A stretch of 25,329 nucleotides of DNA from CAZZEX01 sp964653285 (GCA_964653285.1 CAZZEX010000071.1:1-25329); one strand, 5' to 3'; shown: positions 12,944 through 22,113, numbered from the stretch's first letter. Notes: a model not told the origin generated them from the sequence alone. Program-made: numbers and translations.

Positions 12944-14053
12944 CTAATACCTCAACAGCGCTCCTACGCCGAACTCCGCAATCTTGGGATGATCGTCCAC
13001 TACCTCCACTCTGCCGCCGTCTTCGATCACCTTGGTCACCAGAGCCTCAGCCGCATCGGGAATCTCCACGAACTCACTGCCGCAAAAGGGGCAAACCTCC
13101 AGAGGCTGGTCGGTGATGTAGGCGCAGTTACAGCACTGATAACCCGGCTGGTGGTAGCCGCGGGCGATCACCAGCGTCTGGATGCGGCCCTCGTGGACCG
13201 CGCCAAGTGTATCGGCCAGGCGGATGGCGCCACCACGCCCCTTCGCCGCCGCTGTGAACACCGCTTCCACCAGGGCTGCCTCTCGTTCCTCTTCTGCCTG
13301 CTGCAAAATCCTCAGCGAGCGCTCCCGTATCTCCAGTTCCGATGTGTTCATGTCGGCGCTGAACGAGCCAATCACCTTCTCCTGCAACGGTTTGGGCAAC
13401 GCCTCGCGGAACTGTGGCACCGTCGGCTCGGCGCCGGCGATAACCAGGTGCTGTGGCTTGTACTTGCGACAGAATCGTTTCGTCACCTTGACCGCCTTAC
13501 GGATGTTGCGCTGCGCTACTTCCTCCTCGCGTCGGCTCGATACGGGGGCCCCCCCTCGACGTCCCGGCCCCCCCGACGAACCACGCCCCTTCTTTAACTT
13601 GCGTACATCCTTTCCTACATATCCATCACTCGTCTGCAACTCACCCATCTCAAAAAGTAACAGCCGCACTTCCTGCCTATTTACCAGCACCACTGCGTAA
13701 TTGCTGTAGGCGTCCACCAGCGCCGCCAGCGGCCAAATGTAGGGTTTACGGGCCACCGTCACCCCGGAAGCAACGGGAACGGCCAGGGAATACATATGCC
13801 AGAATCCCTCTTCGGCACCAGAGAAAATGGCCACTCCACGGCCTGACCAATCGTACTCGTGGTCGAAAAACCGCTCCACTGCTGCCATATCTTCGGGTGC
13901 GGCAACCCCTTCCGCCTGCTTCAGCATTTGCCGCAGCGCCAGTTTATATTCATCCGTCGTCTGTTCCGTCGGGTCCACGTTCAGGTAGACGCTCAATATT
14001 GGCGTTTCAGCCTGATACGTTGCCAGTTCGCGCAAATCCTCTTGTTTGAACAT
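12944..14053 (-). CDS. Bacterial eRF1-like (baeRF/VLRF1-type) protein with zinc ribbon
   Basis: The product has 369 residues and resembles the bacterial relatives of archaeo-eukaryotic release factor eRF1, a family tied to ribosome rescue. An N-terminal domain (about 1-115, LSVYLNVDP) is followed by the eRF1 middle-domain-like part (VVLVNRQEVRLLLFEMG), whose catalytic-loop position holds a Gly/Arg-rich stretch GSSGGPGRRGGAP (158-170) before RREEEVAQRNIRKAV. The Gln of the GGQ motif is absent. The C-terminal L30-like domain (about 245-369) contains a zinc ribbon, CCNC (307-310) and CPFC (321-324). AGAGGT upstream of the ATG supports the start. It is third in the minus-strand run dnaJ - htrA - this gene, a context of protein quality control. 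The exact subfamily is uncertain. Confidence 0.75.
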   Translation of the reverse strand: MFKQEDLRELATYQAETPILSVYLNVDPTEQTTDEYKLALRQMLKQAEGVAAPEDMAAVERFFDHEYDWSGRGVAIFSGAEEGFWHMYSLAVPVASGVTVARKPYIWPLAALVDAYSNYAVVLVNRQEVRLLLFEMGELQTSDGYVGKDVRKLKKGRGSSGGPGRRGGAPVSSRREEEVAQRNIRKAVKVTKRFCRKYKPQHLVIAGAEPTVPQFREALPKPLQEKVIGSFSADMNTSELEIRERSLRILQQAEEEREAALVEAVFTAAAKGRGGAIRLADTLGAVHEGRIQTLVIARGYHQPGYQCCNCAYITDQPLEVCPFCGSEFVEIPDAAEALVTKVIEDGGRVEVVDDHPKIAEFGVGALLRY

Positions 14054-14138
14054 TGCTCTTACCTCTTTCCTTAGCCGCTGCTATCAGCCGTTAGCAGCCG
14101 TTTCCTGATCCCTGATCTCTGAAATTTGTTCATCGGTC

Positions 14139-14200
14139 CATTGCTCATTGCTCATTGCTCATTGCTCATTGCTCATTGTTCATTGCTCATTGTTCATTGA

Positions 14201-14201
<1 letters not shown>
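14139..14201. repeat. Nine tandem heptanucleotide repeats
   Basis: Nine consecutive 7-base units start at 14139: CATTGCT five times, then CATTGTT, CATTGCT, CATTGTT, CATTGAT. On the minus strand the unit reads AGCAATG. The array ends exactly at the htrA stop codon and lies in the htrA-baeRF gap. A second, shorter heptad run, CTGATCC/CTGATCT/CTGA, is at about 14105-14122, and a small inverted repeat GCTGCTA/TAGCAGC at about 14077-14099. Confidence 0.95.
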
Positions 14202-15352
<1,151 letters not shown>

Positions 15353-15353
15353 T

Positions 15354-16322
15354 CTACTCCTCTCGGAGGCGGGCCAATTCCTCGAACAGTTCCCGCTCAC
15401 GGGCACTCAGCCTTTGGGGGACCTGGACCTGGGCTGTAGCCAGCAGGTCACCATGCTGCTTTGGACTGCGTGGGTTGGGCATCCCTTTGCCCCGTAGACG
15501 GAAGGTCTTACCACTATTGGTGCCAGCGGGGATCCTCAACAATACATCTCCGTTCGGCGTCGAGATCCGTACCTGACCACCCAGCACAGCGGTGTATAGG
15601 TCCACGTCAACGTTGCAACGCAGATTGTCCCCCTCGCGCTTGAAGGCCGGGTGTGGTTTGACCGTGATGTTCAAGTAAAGATCGCCAGGTGGGCTGTCTC
15701 CGTAGCCGGAGCCGCCCTTGCCAGCGATCCGCACCTTTGATCCACTCCGCGCTCCCGGTGGGACCTTCACCCGAATCCGGCGCCCATCTTGCTCCAACAC
15801 GCGGGTGGTGCCGTGGGATGCCTCTGCCAGCGTGATCTCCACCGTGGCTTCCATATCCTGTCCACGCAGGGTGCGCCGGCCGGTTGTGTGGCGGAAGAGA
15901 TCCTCAGCGGTGCGAGCGCGCCCTGCGTCACCCATCCCGCCAAAGATAGTGCGGAAGAAGTCCGAAAACATGTCCGCGCCTGCGCCGCCAAAGAGGTCGC
16001 CCAGGTTGCCACTCCACTCGACACGTTCCCCTCCCGGCGCACCGGCGAACCACTGGGACCAGTCAAACTGGCCCGGGTCGCGGCCCATGCGCTGCCATTG
16101 CTGCCAAGTGGTACCTAGCCGGTCGTACTTGCCCCGCTTCTCCGGGTCACTCAGGACTTCGTGGGCCTCGTTGATTTCTTTGAACTTCTCCTCAGCCTGC
16201 TTGTCACCCGGATTGACATCGGGATGAAATTGACGGGCCAACCGACGGTAGGCCCGCTTGATGTCTTTCTCGCTAGCGTTTCGATCCACTCCCAGGATTT
16301 TGTAGTAATCCTTGTACTCCAT
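15354..16322 (-). CDS. DnaJ/CbpA-type J-domain co-chaperone without zinc finger
   Basis: J-proteins deliver substrates to DnaK and stimulate its ATPase. The product has 322 residues. The J domain (1-70) starts YKDYYKILGVDRNASEKDIK and has HPD at 33-35. A Gly/Phe-containing linker (about 75-130) and the two C-terminal substrate domains (about 145-315, with KVPPGARSGSKVRIAGKG and RIPAGTNSGKTFRLRGKG) follow. The CxxCxGxG zinc repeats of classical DnaJ are absent, so this is the CbpA-like class. The ATG at 16322 gives the family start; an in-frame GTG two codons upstream is less likely. It heads a minus-strand run with htrA and the baeRF gene. Confidence 0.94.
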   Translation of the reverse strand: MEYKDYYKILGVDRNASEKDIKRAYRRLARQFHPDVNPGDKQAEEKFKEINEAHEVLSDPEKRGKYDRLGTTWQQWQRMGRDPGQFDWSQWFAGAPGGERVEWSGNLGDLFGGAGADMFSDFFRTIFGGMGDAGRARTAEDLFRHTTGRRTLRGQDMEATVEITLAEASHGTTRVLEQDGRRIRVKVPPGARSGSKVRIAGKGGSGYGDSPPGDLYLNITVKPHPAFKREGDNLRCNVDVDLYTAVLGGQVRISTPNGDVLLRIPAGTNSGKTFRLRGKGMPNPRSPKQHGDLLATAQVQVPQRLSARERELFEELARLREE

Positions 16323-16412
16323 TCGCACCGCTCCACAACAGCCCGCCTCGTACCCTAGGTCATTCTATACCGTAATTCCCTCTCTGTCAAGCATAGCAGG
16401 CCAGAATCAAAA

Positions 16413-16446
16413 GAGCGGAGGCCGGCTTGTTTGCCCACCCCCGCTC
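16413..16446 (-). terminator. Intrinsic terminator of rplY
   Basis: Read on the minus strand, GAGCGGGGGTGGGC pairs with GCCGGCCTCCGCTC around a 6-base loop (one mismatch and two G-U pairs). It is followed by TTTT (the AAAA at 16409-16412). It lies 22 bases after the rplY stop and separates rplY from dnaJ. Confidence 0.75.
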
Positions 16447-16467
16447 CGCCTCTCGCTCTGTCCATCG

Positions 16468-17151
16468 CTAATCTTCTTCCTTTTCGCCAGGCGTCCCTTT
16501 CGCCTCGGCTGCTGTGATAACCTCGACCTCTTCGGCCTCAGGCATTATTACTTCCTCTGCTACTACTTCTTCTTCTTCCTCCTTCAGCGGTACCACACGC
16601 ACGATCATCTCGTTAAGATCGGTGAGGACCTCTATGCCGGCCGGGACAGCCAGGTCGCGCACGTACAATCCCTGGTCCAACTCGGTCAGGTCCGAGAGAT
16701 CCACCTCGATCGCGTCCACCAGGTCGCCAGGCAGACATTCAACCTCAATGGTGGAAATACCATGTAGCAGAATGCCCTCGCTCTGCTCCAGCACTGGAGG
16801 TTCCCCGACTATCTCCAACGGCACCTCAGCCGTCAGGCGCTCGGTCATCATCACGCGATAAAAGTCCACGTGCAACGCAGTGCGCCGGATGGGGTCACGC
16901 TGTACTTCACGCACCAGGACCATCTCGGGCCGCTTCTGCTCCTTGACCTTGATGCTGATGAGTTGGCTACTGCCGACCTGGGAGAGCACTTGTCGCAAAC
17001 TTCGCGCCTCGAACTGCAGAGGCATGGGGTCGAAACCATGTCCATATATCACGCCCGGCACCCACCCTTGCTGCCGCAGTTGCTTTACCTGCTTGCCCAG
17101 CACTGTCCGCTTTTCGGCCGTCAACTCAACCTGCTCTGTCTGTTGAGCCAT
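16468..17151 (-). CDS. rplY: 50S ribosomal protein L25 (general stress protein CTC type)
   Basis: This is a 5S rRNA-binding protein of the large subunit, in the long two-domain CTC/TL5 form. The product has 227 residues. The N-terminal L25 domain (about 1-95) shows GKQVKQLRQQGWVPGVIYG and a DFYRV block near its end. The C-terminal TL5 domain (about 100-190) contains GISTIEVECLPGDLVDAIEVDLS. A strongly acidic tail (about 193-227) ends the protein. GGGAGG sits six bases before the ATG. It stands alone on the minus strand with its own terminator and is divergent from the lipid-kinase gene. Confidence 0.95.
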   Translation of the reverse strand: MAQQTEQVELTAEKRTVLGKQVKQLRQQGWVPGVIYGHGFDPMPLQFEARSLRQVLSQVGSSQLISIKVKEQKRPEMVLVREVQRDPIRRTALHVDFYRVMMTERLTAEVPLEIVGEPPVLEQSEGILLHGISTIEVECLPGDLVDAIEVDLSDLTELDQGLYVRDLAVPAGIEVLTDLNEMIVRVVPLKEEEEEVVAEEVIMPEAEEVEVITAAEAKGTPGEKEED

Positions 17152-17193
17152 TCATTACCTCCCGAACACTCGTCGTCGCTTTCGTGAAAACAG

Positions 17194-17248
17194 GTTCGTA
17201 GCGGGCGCTTCAGCGCCCCAAAAGCGCACTGAGGTGCGCACTACGAAC
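17194..17248. repeat. 55-bp palindromic element that folds as a three-way junction
   Basis: The outer arms GTTCGTAG (17194-17201) and CTACGAAC (17241-17248) are exact reverse complements. Between them are two further hairpins: GGGCGCT/AGCGCCC (17203-17218) and GCGCAC/GTGCGC (17224-17239), joined by AAAA plus a C. The compact nested design looks like a REP- or MITE-like dispersed element, but only one copy is in this window. It lies in the divergent gap between rplY and the lipid-kinase gene. Confidence 0.7.
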
Positions 17249-17281
17249 GGTTTCCCATAGATCTTAGCCACGCTTGAATAG

Positions 17282-17303
17282 AATTTCAATCAAATTTCAA
17301 TCA
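17282..17303. promoter_or_regulatory. 11-bp tandem direct repeat upstream of the lipid-kinase gene
   Basis: AATTTCAATCA occurs twice head to tail (17282-17292 and 17293-17303). The 11-base step is one helical turn, so a protein could bind both copies on one face. It lies about 140 bases before the start of the kinase gene and about 130 bases upstream of rplY on the other strand. No clear promoter was recognised beside it. Confidence 0.35.
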
Positions 17304-17441
17304 AGCAGGCGAGGCCTGAGCCCACCCGCAAGGCGGCGCTATTGTAGCGCAAACCACCGCTTTCGTCAAGCACAACCCGGCCGGCCAGCACTTGCGCAGA
17401 ATGACAACCTTCGCTATCATAGGCACGAGGAGGAAGAAGAA

Positions 17442-18401
17442 ATGAACATAGCCAAAATCATCGTCAATCCGTACGCGGGCCGCTGGAGGGCTAAGGCGGC
17501 CATCCCCGACATCGAGCGGGCGTGCCAGAAGATTGGCCTGGACTATGAATTGGTCGTCACTGAGGAGCCAGGCCACGGCATCGAACTGGCGCGGGAAGCG
17601 GCGCTGGCGGGCTTCTCCCCCATCGTCTCCGCTGGCGGCGACGGAAGCATCAGCGAGGTGGTCAACGGCCTGATGCAGGCCGCCAGCGATGAGGTGGTCG
17701 GCCCATTTGGCGTCATCCCCCTCGGCTCGGCCGACGATTTCGCCGCCATGCTCGGCATGGAGAAGGAGGTCGAGGCAGCCTGCCGGGTTATCATGGCGGG
17801 ACACACGCGCGTCATTGACGTGGGGTGCGTCAACGGCCGCTTCTTCGACAACAACTCGGCGATAGGGTTGGAGCCGATGGTGACCATCACCCAGGCGGCG
17901 ATGAAGCGGGTCAAAGGCACGCCGCGTTACGTCCTGGCTGCGCTCAAGACTATCCTCAGTCACAAGCCCTGGCGTATGCGGCTTACCTGGGACGACGGGG
18001 AGTACGAGGGGGCTGTCGCGTTGGTATCTGTAGGCAATACCCGCCGCACCGGAGGCGCGTTCTGGATGACGCCCCGCGCTGAGCCAGATGACGGCTACCT
18101 GGACTTCATATTTGCTGGAAAACTGGGACGGCTCAAGTTACTGCGCCTGCTGCCGACTACGTTCGATGGCAGCCACGTCGAGCGCCCGGAGATCACTTAC
18201 GTCCGCACCACCTGCCTGACCATCGAGTGCGACCCGCCCACTCCCATCCAGGCCGATGGCGAACTATTCGATCTATCTGCGACCCACATCGAATATACCA
18301 CCCTGCCGGGCCGGCTACAGGTGATCGTGCCGGCCGCGCAGAACGCGGATTCCAGGGCATCAACGGATAACGACAAGAAGCGAGAGGACGCTGCGCTGTG
18401 A
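17442..18401 (+). CDS. Diacylglycerol/lipid kinase family protein (YegS/DgkB type)
   Basis: Enzymes of this family transfer the ATP gamma-phosphate to diacylglycerol or a related lipid. The product has 319 residues. The N-terminal DAGK catalytic domain (about 1-130) begins MNIAKIIVNPYAGRW and has the nucleotide-binding signature SAGGDGSISEVVNGL (GGDGS 65-69) and PLGSADDFAAML, equivalent to the usual GTxND-type motif. The C-terminal domain shows IQADGELFD, typical of the family. The ATG at 17442, after GAGGAGG, is the start; the frame is open upstream but that part is non-coding in character. Lipid substrate unknown. It is followed by a toxin-antitoxin pair. Confidence 0.88.
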   Translation: MNIAKIIVNPYAGRWRAKAAIPDIERACQKIGLDYELVVTEEPGHGIELAREAALAGFSPIVSAGGDGSISEVVNGLMQAASDEVVGPFGVIPLGSADDFAAMLGMEKEVEAACRVIMAGHTRVIDVGCVNGRFFDNNSAIGLEPMVTITQAAMKRVKGTPRYVLAALKTILSHKPWRMRLTWDDGEYEGAVALVSVGNTRRTGGAFWMTPRAEPDDGYLDFIFAGKLGRLKLLRLLPTTFDGSHVERPEITYVRTTCLTIECDPPTPIQADGELFDLSATHIEYTTLPGRLQVIVPAAQNADSRASTDNDKKREDAAL

Positions 18402-18473
18402 TTGGCGCCGCCGCCTTCCAGACCCAGCCTTTGACTAATCTGAGCACCCCACGAATCCGCGTAGAGCCACTTG

Positions 18474-18502
18474 TTGCTCATTCCCGAATGATGTGTTATC
18501 AT
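18474..18502 (+). promoter_or_regulatory. Sigma70-type promoter of the toxin-antitoxin genes
   Basis: TTGCTC (18474-18479) and TATCAT (18497-18502) are separated by 17 bases, which is ideal spacing. Transcription would start near 18509, about 35 bases before the antitoxin ATG. Confidence 0.55.
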
Positions 18503-18503
18503 T
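18487..18503. promoter_or_regulatory. Candidate autoregulatory operator of the toxin-antitoxin pair
   Basis: AATGAT (18487-18492) and ATCATT (18498-18503) form a perfect 6-bp inverted repeat with a 5-base spacer. It covers the -10 box, so a bound protein would block the promoter. Ribbon-helix-helix antitoxins normally repress their own operon at such sites. This makes the antitoxin encoded next the obvious candidate ligand. Confidence 0.5.
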
Positions 18504-18543
18504 GCGGCATCGGTGTAATCACCTTGTCAACAAGGAGTGGGCC

Positions 18544-18792
18544 ATGATTCGCACCCAAATACAGTTGACCGAAGCACAAGCGCAGACCCTCAAAGCCCTG
18601 GCTGCTGCTCGTCAGAGTTCCGTCGCCGAGTTAATCCGTCAGGGTGTAGATCATCTGATTCGGCAATCGAGTAGCGTTGACATAGCGGAAAGACGGCGGA
18701 GGGCTATCGCTGCCGCCGGACGCTTTCATTCTGGGCAACTCAACATCTCGGCTGAACACGATCGGTACCTGGCGGAGGCGTATCGAGGATGA
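18544..18792 (+). CDS. Ribbon-helix-helix antitoxin (VapB-like)
   Basis: This 82-residue protein begins MIRTQIQLTEAQAQTLKALA, the short strand plus helix of a CopG/RHH DNA-binding domain (about 1-45, continuing SSVAELIRQGVDHLI). The C-terminus (about 50-82) would wrap the toxin. AAGGAG at 18531-18536 supports the ATG at 18544. Its stop overlaps the toxin start as ATGA, typical of toxin-antitoxin operons. It probably neutralises the PIN toxin and represses the operon through the inverted repeat at the -10 box. Confidence 0.85.
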   Translation: MIRTQIQLTEAQAQTLKALAAARQSSVAELIRQGVDHLIRQSSSVDIAERRRRAIAAAGRFHSGQLNISAEHDRYLAEAYRG

Positions 18793-19187
18793 GCGTATTC
18801 GTAGACACGTCGGCCCTCTTCGCAGTTCTGGACGCCGACGACCAGAACCACAAGCAGGCCAAGCAGGCTTGGGCCGACCTGATTACCCAGGGGACAGAGT
18901 TGGTTTGCACGAATTACGTGCTGGTTGAGACGTTTGCCCTGGTGCAACACCGGCTAGGGATGGCAGCCACCAGGGTCTTGCAAGAAGATGTGGTACCGGT
19001 GCTGCGCGTCGAGTGGGTGGATGAGAGAGCGCATAGTGCCGGTGTCACTGCGCTGCTCATCGCTGCCCGTAGACAACTCAGCCTGGTTGATTGTGTCAGT
19101 TTCGATACCATGCGCCGGCTTGGTATCAAAACGGCTTTCACGTTCGACCGTCACTTTGCAGAACAGGGACTCGAGTGTATTCCATGA
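18789..19187 (+). CDS. PIN-domain ribonuclease toxin (VapC-like)
   Basis: The 132-residue product is a PIN-domain protein; family members are Mg-dependent RNases that cut tRNA or rRNA. The acidic residues are in place: Asp6 (FVDTSALFA), Glu47 (NYVLVETFAL), Asp101 (LSLVDCVSF) and Asp120 (AFTFDRHF). All four catalytic positions are intact, so activity is expected. It overlaps the antitoxin stop by four bases and ends 20 bases before the SNF2 gene. Confidence 0.9.
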   Translation: MSVFVDTSALFAVLDADDQNHKQAKQAWADLITQGTELVCTNYVLVETFALVQHRLGMAATRVLQEDVVPVLRVEWVDERAHSAGVTALLIAARRQLSLVDCVSFDTMRRLGIKTAFTFDRHFAEQGLECIP

Positions 19188-19207
19188 CGTCCCAGGGAGG
19201 GGACCAG

Positions 19208-22093
19208 ATGGATCAGACCCAACAACAGATAGATATGCTCCAGGAACAGATCGAGCGCCGCCGCAAGCGCGGCATGGAAGAGCTCGTCAAAATCGTCAAC
19301 CAGGGCCAGCATCCAGTCTACAGCACCTTTGAGGTGACCTCTGCGTCCGAACGGGCCTACACCGTCCAGATTCGCTCGCTCACCGAGCGGCTCAACACCT
19401 GCACCTGCCCCGACTATCGCACCAACACCATCGGCACGTGCAAACATATTGAGGGCGTGTTGGCGAACCTGGAGAAAGAGTTTGCCGACCAGTGGGAGGA
19501 ACTCATCACCCAGGCCCCGCCCATCACGCAGATGTACGCCCACCACGCCGAGCGGACGACCGTCCGCGTCACATTGCCTTTCCCTGAACGCAAGAAACTA
19601 CACGCGCTGCTGACCCGTTACTTTGACGCCGAAGGGGTCTTGCAGGGCAAGGTCACGCAGAGCCTGCCCGCGCTGCTTGGTGAACTAAACCGGTTGCCCA
19701 AACGCGACCGGGAGCAGATTCACGTGGGTCAGGCTGTGCATGACCATCTGAAAAACCAACAGGACATCGAGGCGGTTCGGCAACAAAAGCACTGGTTCCT
19801 CGACCAGGTGGAGCAGGGCAATCGCTCGCTCAGTGTCCTCTCGACACCCCTCTACGGCTACCAGGAGGAGGGACTGCTCCACCTGACCTTCGGCCGGCGC
19901 ACGTTGCTGGCCGACGACATGGGCCTGGGCAAGACGGTGCAGGCCATCGCCGCCGCCGCCCTGCTCAAGCAACTGCGCGACATCCAGCACGTGCTGATCG
20001 TCTGCCCCGCCTCGCTCAAGCACCAGTGGGCGCGCGAAATCCGCCGCTTCACCTCGCTGTCCGTCCAGGTCATCGAGGGCAACCCGATTCAGCGCCGCAG
20101 TCTTTATCGAGACCTCCAGTTCTTCAACGTCATCAACTACGAACTGGTGCGCTTCGACGAGGAGGAGATCACCCGGCGCGAGTTCGACCTGGTGATCCTC
20201 GACGAAGCGCAGAGGATCAAGAACTGGCGCACGAAAACCGCAGATAAGGTCAAGCGACTGCGCAGTCCCTATGCTTTCGTCCTGACCGGCACTCCGCTGG
20301 AAAACCGGCTGGACGAACTCTACTCGGTCTTTCAGTTCATTGACCCCACCATCCTCGGCCCGCTGTGGCGCTTCAACCAGCGTTACTATGAGACCGAGCG
20401 GCGGCCGTCCGGCTCCTATAAGGTGCTGGGCTACAAGAACCTGGACGAACTGCGCCACCGTATCGCGCCTTACGTCCTGCGCCGCGTGCGCGAGGAGGTG
20501 CTGCTCGACCTGCCGGAACGCATTGATAGCAACTTTTTCGTTGAGATGACCGATCCCCAGTGGAAAGCCTACGGCGAATACGAGCAAAGGGTTGCCCAGT
20601 TGATGGCGCGAGCACGCCGGCGCCCGCTTACGCCGGATGAACACAAAATCCTGTTAGGGTCTCTGGTCAAAATGCGCCTGATCTGCAACGCCCTGGCGCT
20701 CCACGATCCGGAGATCAAACCCCATGACCGCGAGAAGACCGCCCCCAAGCTGCGCGAACTGCGCGAGATTCTCGACGAGGAGGTCGCCAGCAACGGCCAC
20801 AAGGCCATCCTGTTTAGCCAATGGACGCGCATGCTCAATCTGACCGAGCCAGCGCTGGAAAAACTAAAACTGGGCTGGGTCAAACTCACCGGCGACGTGC
20901 CCTCCAAGAAGCGCGGCGCGCTGATCGAGCAATTCTTCGAAGACCCCCAGTGCAAAGTGTTCCTCTCCACCGATGCCGGCGGCGTGGGGCTGAACCTGCA
21001 GGCCGCCAGCATGGTGGTCAACCTCGACCTGCCCTGGAACCCAGCCGTGCTGGCCCAGCGTATCGCCCGTGCCCACCGTCACGGCCAGTTGCACACCGTC
21101 AACGTCGTCAACCTGATCGCCAAAGGCACCATTGAGGAGCGCATGCTCGACACGCTGGCTGCCAAGCGAGCCGTCTTTGACGCGGCGCTTAACGAGGATA
21201 GCACCGTCACCGACCTCTCGTTCAAAGATGCGGGCCAGGGTCTCTTGCAGCGGCTCGAAGTGCTGCTGGGCGCACGAGAGGCGATCAAGCCGGAACTGGT
21301 GCTCGAACCCACGGCCGCCCCACCCGGGGCGGAACCGGAAGCGGTACCCACGCCCACGTTGCAGGGCTTCGCCGAGTTGCTGGTGGGCCGCTATCCGGGC
21401 CGCATTCTCCTGGTGCGACAGGCCCCGCAACTCCCTGGCGCCCCCGCCGACGGGAACGCCCTCGTCGTCGTGGACCGCGAACCGGCCAAACTGCGCCCCA
21501 AGGTCGAAGCGCTGCTCAACGAACACTACGGCGACTTCCCCACGCCAGGTTTGTTGCTGATGGAGCAGGAGGGTTACCGGGCGCTCTCCACCCTCACCGG
21601 CGGGGTAATGGAGCAGACGGCCGAGTCCACCACCGTTTACCGGGCCCCGGCCATCCCCGCCCCCGCCCGCGACGACGCACGGAAGGCATTGGAAAAGAAA
21701 CTGCGCCGTGCCAACAAGGGCTTCGACACGGCCGACAAGCGGCTCAAACTGGCGTCCGTCGTGCTACAGGGCGGCTTCCCGGAGGAGGTGATGCGCCCCG
21801 TGCGCCAGGCGTTGGGATGGGCCTTGAGCACGCATCTCTCGCTCGTCAAGGACAAAACGCCCGGCGAAGCACTGCCCTCCCCGCGTCTGGTGGAGGCAGA
21901 ACTGGTCGCTCCCGGCCGCATCCCCACTGACCTGGCCGCCCGCGTGGACCGCGTCCGTGTCCTCACCGCCCCACCGGCTGAAGACGAAGAGAAAGCCCCA
22001 CTCCCCAGCGTTGAAGCCGCCGCAGGGTTCGTCGCCACTATCCAGGAGCTGATTGACCTGGGGCGGCAGCGGGTGGCGGAGGTGGGGCTGTGA
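19208..22093 (+). CDS. SWIM-zinc-finger SNF2-family helicase with unusual C-terminal extension
   Basis: The product has 961 residues. A SWIM zinc finger near residues 65-90 (CTCPDYRTNTIGTCKH) would bind DNA or protein. The SNF2 ATPase core follows: Walker A DDMGLGKT (Lys242), DEAQ box LVILDEAQRIKNW, LTGTPLENRLDELYS, and helicase-C motifs with FLSTDAGGVGLNLQAA and QRIARAHRHGQ. About 250 residues lie beyond the core (about 710-961). Within them, about 725-815 looks like a degenerate nucleotidyltransferase fold and about 820-905 like a HEPN helical bundle, by impression only. The ATG at 19208 is preferred because GGGAGGGG lies 7 bases upstream; an ATG at 19184 overlaps the toxin stop but has a poor site. 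Probably cotranscribed with the toxin-antitoxin pair. Confidence 0.9.
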   Translation: MDQTQQQIDMLQEQIERRRKRGMEELVKIVNQGQHPVYSTFEVTSASERAYTVQIRSLTERLNTCTCPDYRTNTIGTCKHIEGVLANLEKEFADQWEELITQAPPITQMYAHHAERTTVRVTLPFPERKKLHALLTRYFDAEGVLQGKVTQSLPALLGELNRLPKRDREQIHVGQAVHDHLKNQQDIEAVRQQKHWFLDQVEQGNRSLSVLSTPLYGYQEEGLLHLTFGRRTLLADDMGLGKTVQAIAAAALLKQLRDIQHVLIVCPASLKHQWAREIRRFTSLSVQVIEGNPIQRRSLYRDLQFFNVINYELVRFDEEEITRREFDLVILDEAQRIKNWRTKTADKVKRLRSPYAFVLTGTPLENRLDELYSVFQFIDPTILGPLWRFNQRYYETERRPSGSYKVLGYKNLDELRHRIAPYVLRRVREEVLLDLPERIDSNFFVEMTDPQWKAYGEYEQRVAQLMARARRRPLTPDEHKILLGSLVKMRLICNALALHDPEIKPHDREKTAPKLRELREILDEEVASNGHKAILFSQWTRMLNLTEPALEKLKLGWVKLTGDVPSKKRGALIEQFFEDPQCKVFLSTDAGGVGLNLQAASMVVNLDLPWNPAVLAQRIARAHRHGQLHTVNVVNLIAKGTIEERMLDTLAAKRAVFDAALNEDSTVTDLSFKDAGQGLLQRLEVLLGAREAIKPELVLEPTAAPPGAEPEAVPTPTLQGFAELLVGRYPGRILLVRQAPQLPGAPADGNALVVVDREPAKLRPKVEALLNEHYGDFPTPGLLLMEQEGYRALSTLTGGVMEQTAESTTVYRAPAIPAPARDDARKALEKKLRRANKGFDTADKRLKLASVVLQGGFPEEVMRPVRQALGWALSTHLSLVKDKTPGEALPSPRLVEAELVAPGRIPTDLAARVDRVRVLTAPPAEDEEKAPLPSVEAAAGFVATIQELIDLGRQRVAEVGL

Positions 22094-22113
22094 AAGATTG
22101 AAAGATGGGGCTC

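Noticed and set aside
17274..17441. N-terminal extension of the lipid kinase
   Set aside because: The extension has low-quality composition and no family match; the ATG at 17442 follows GAGGAGG and gives the canonical NIAKIIVNP start.
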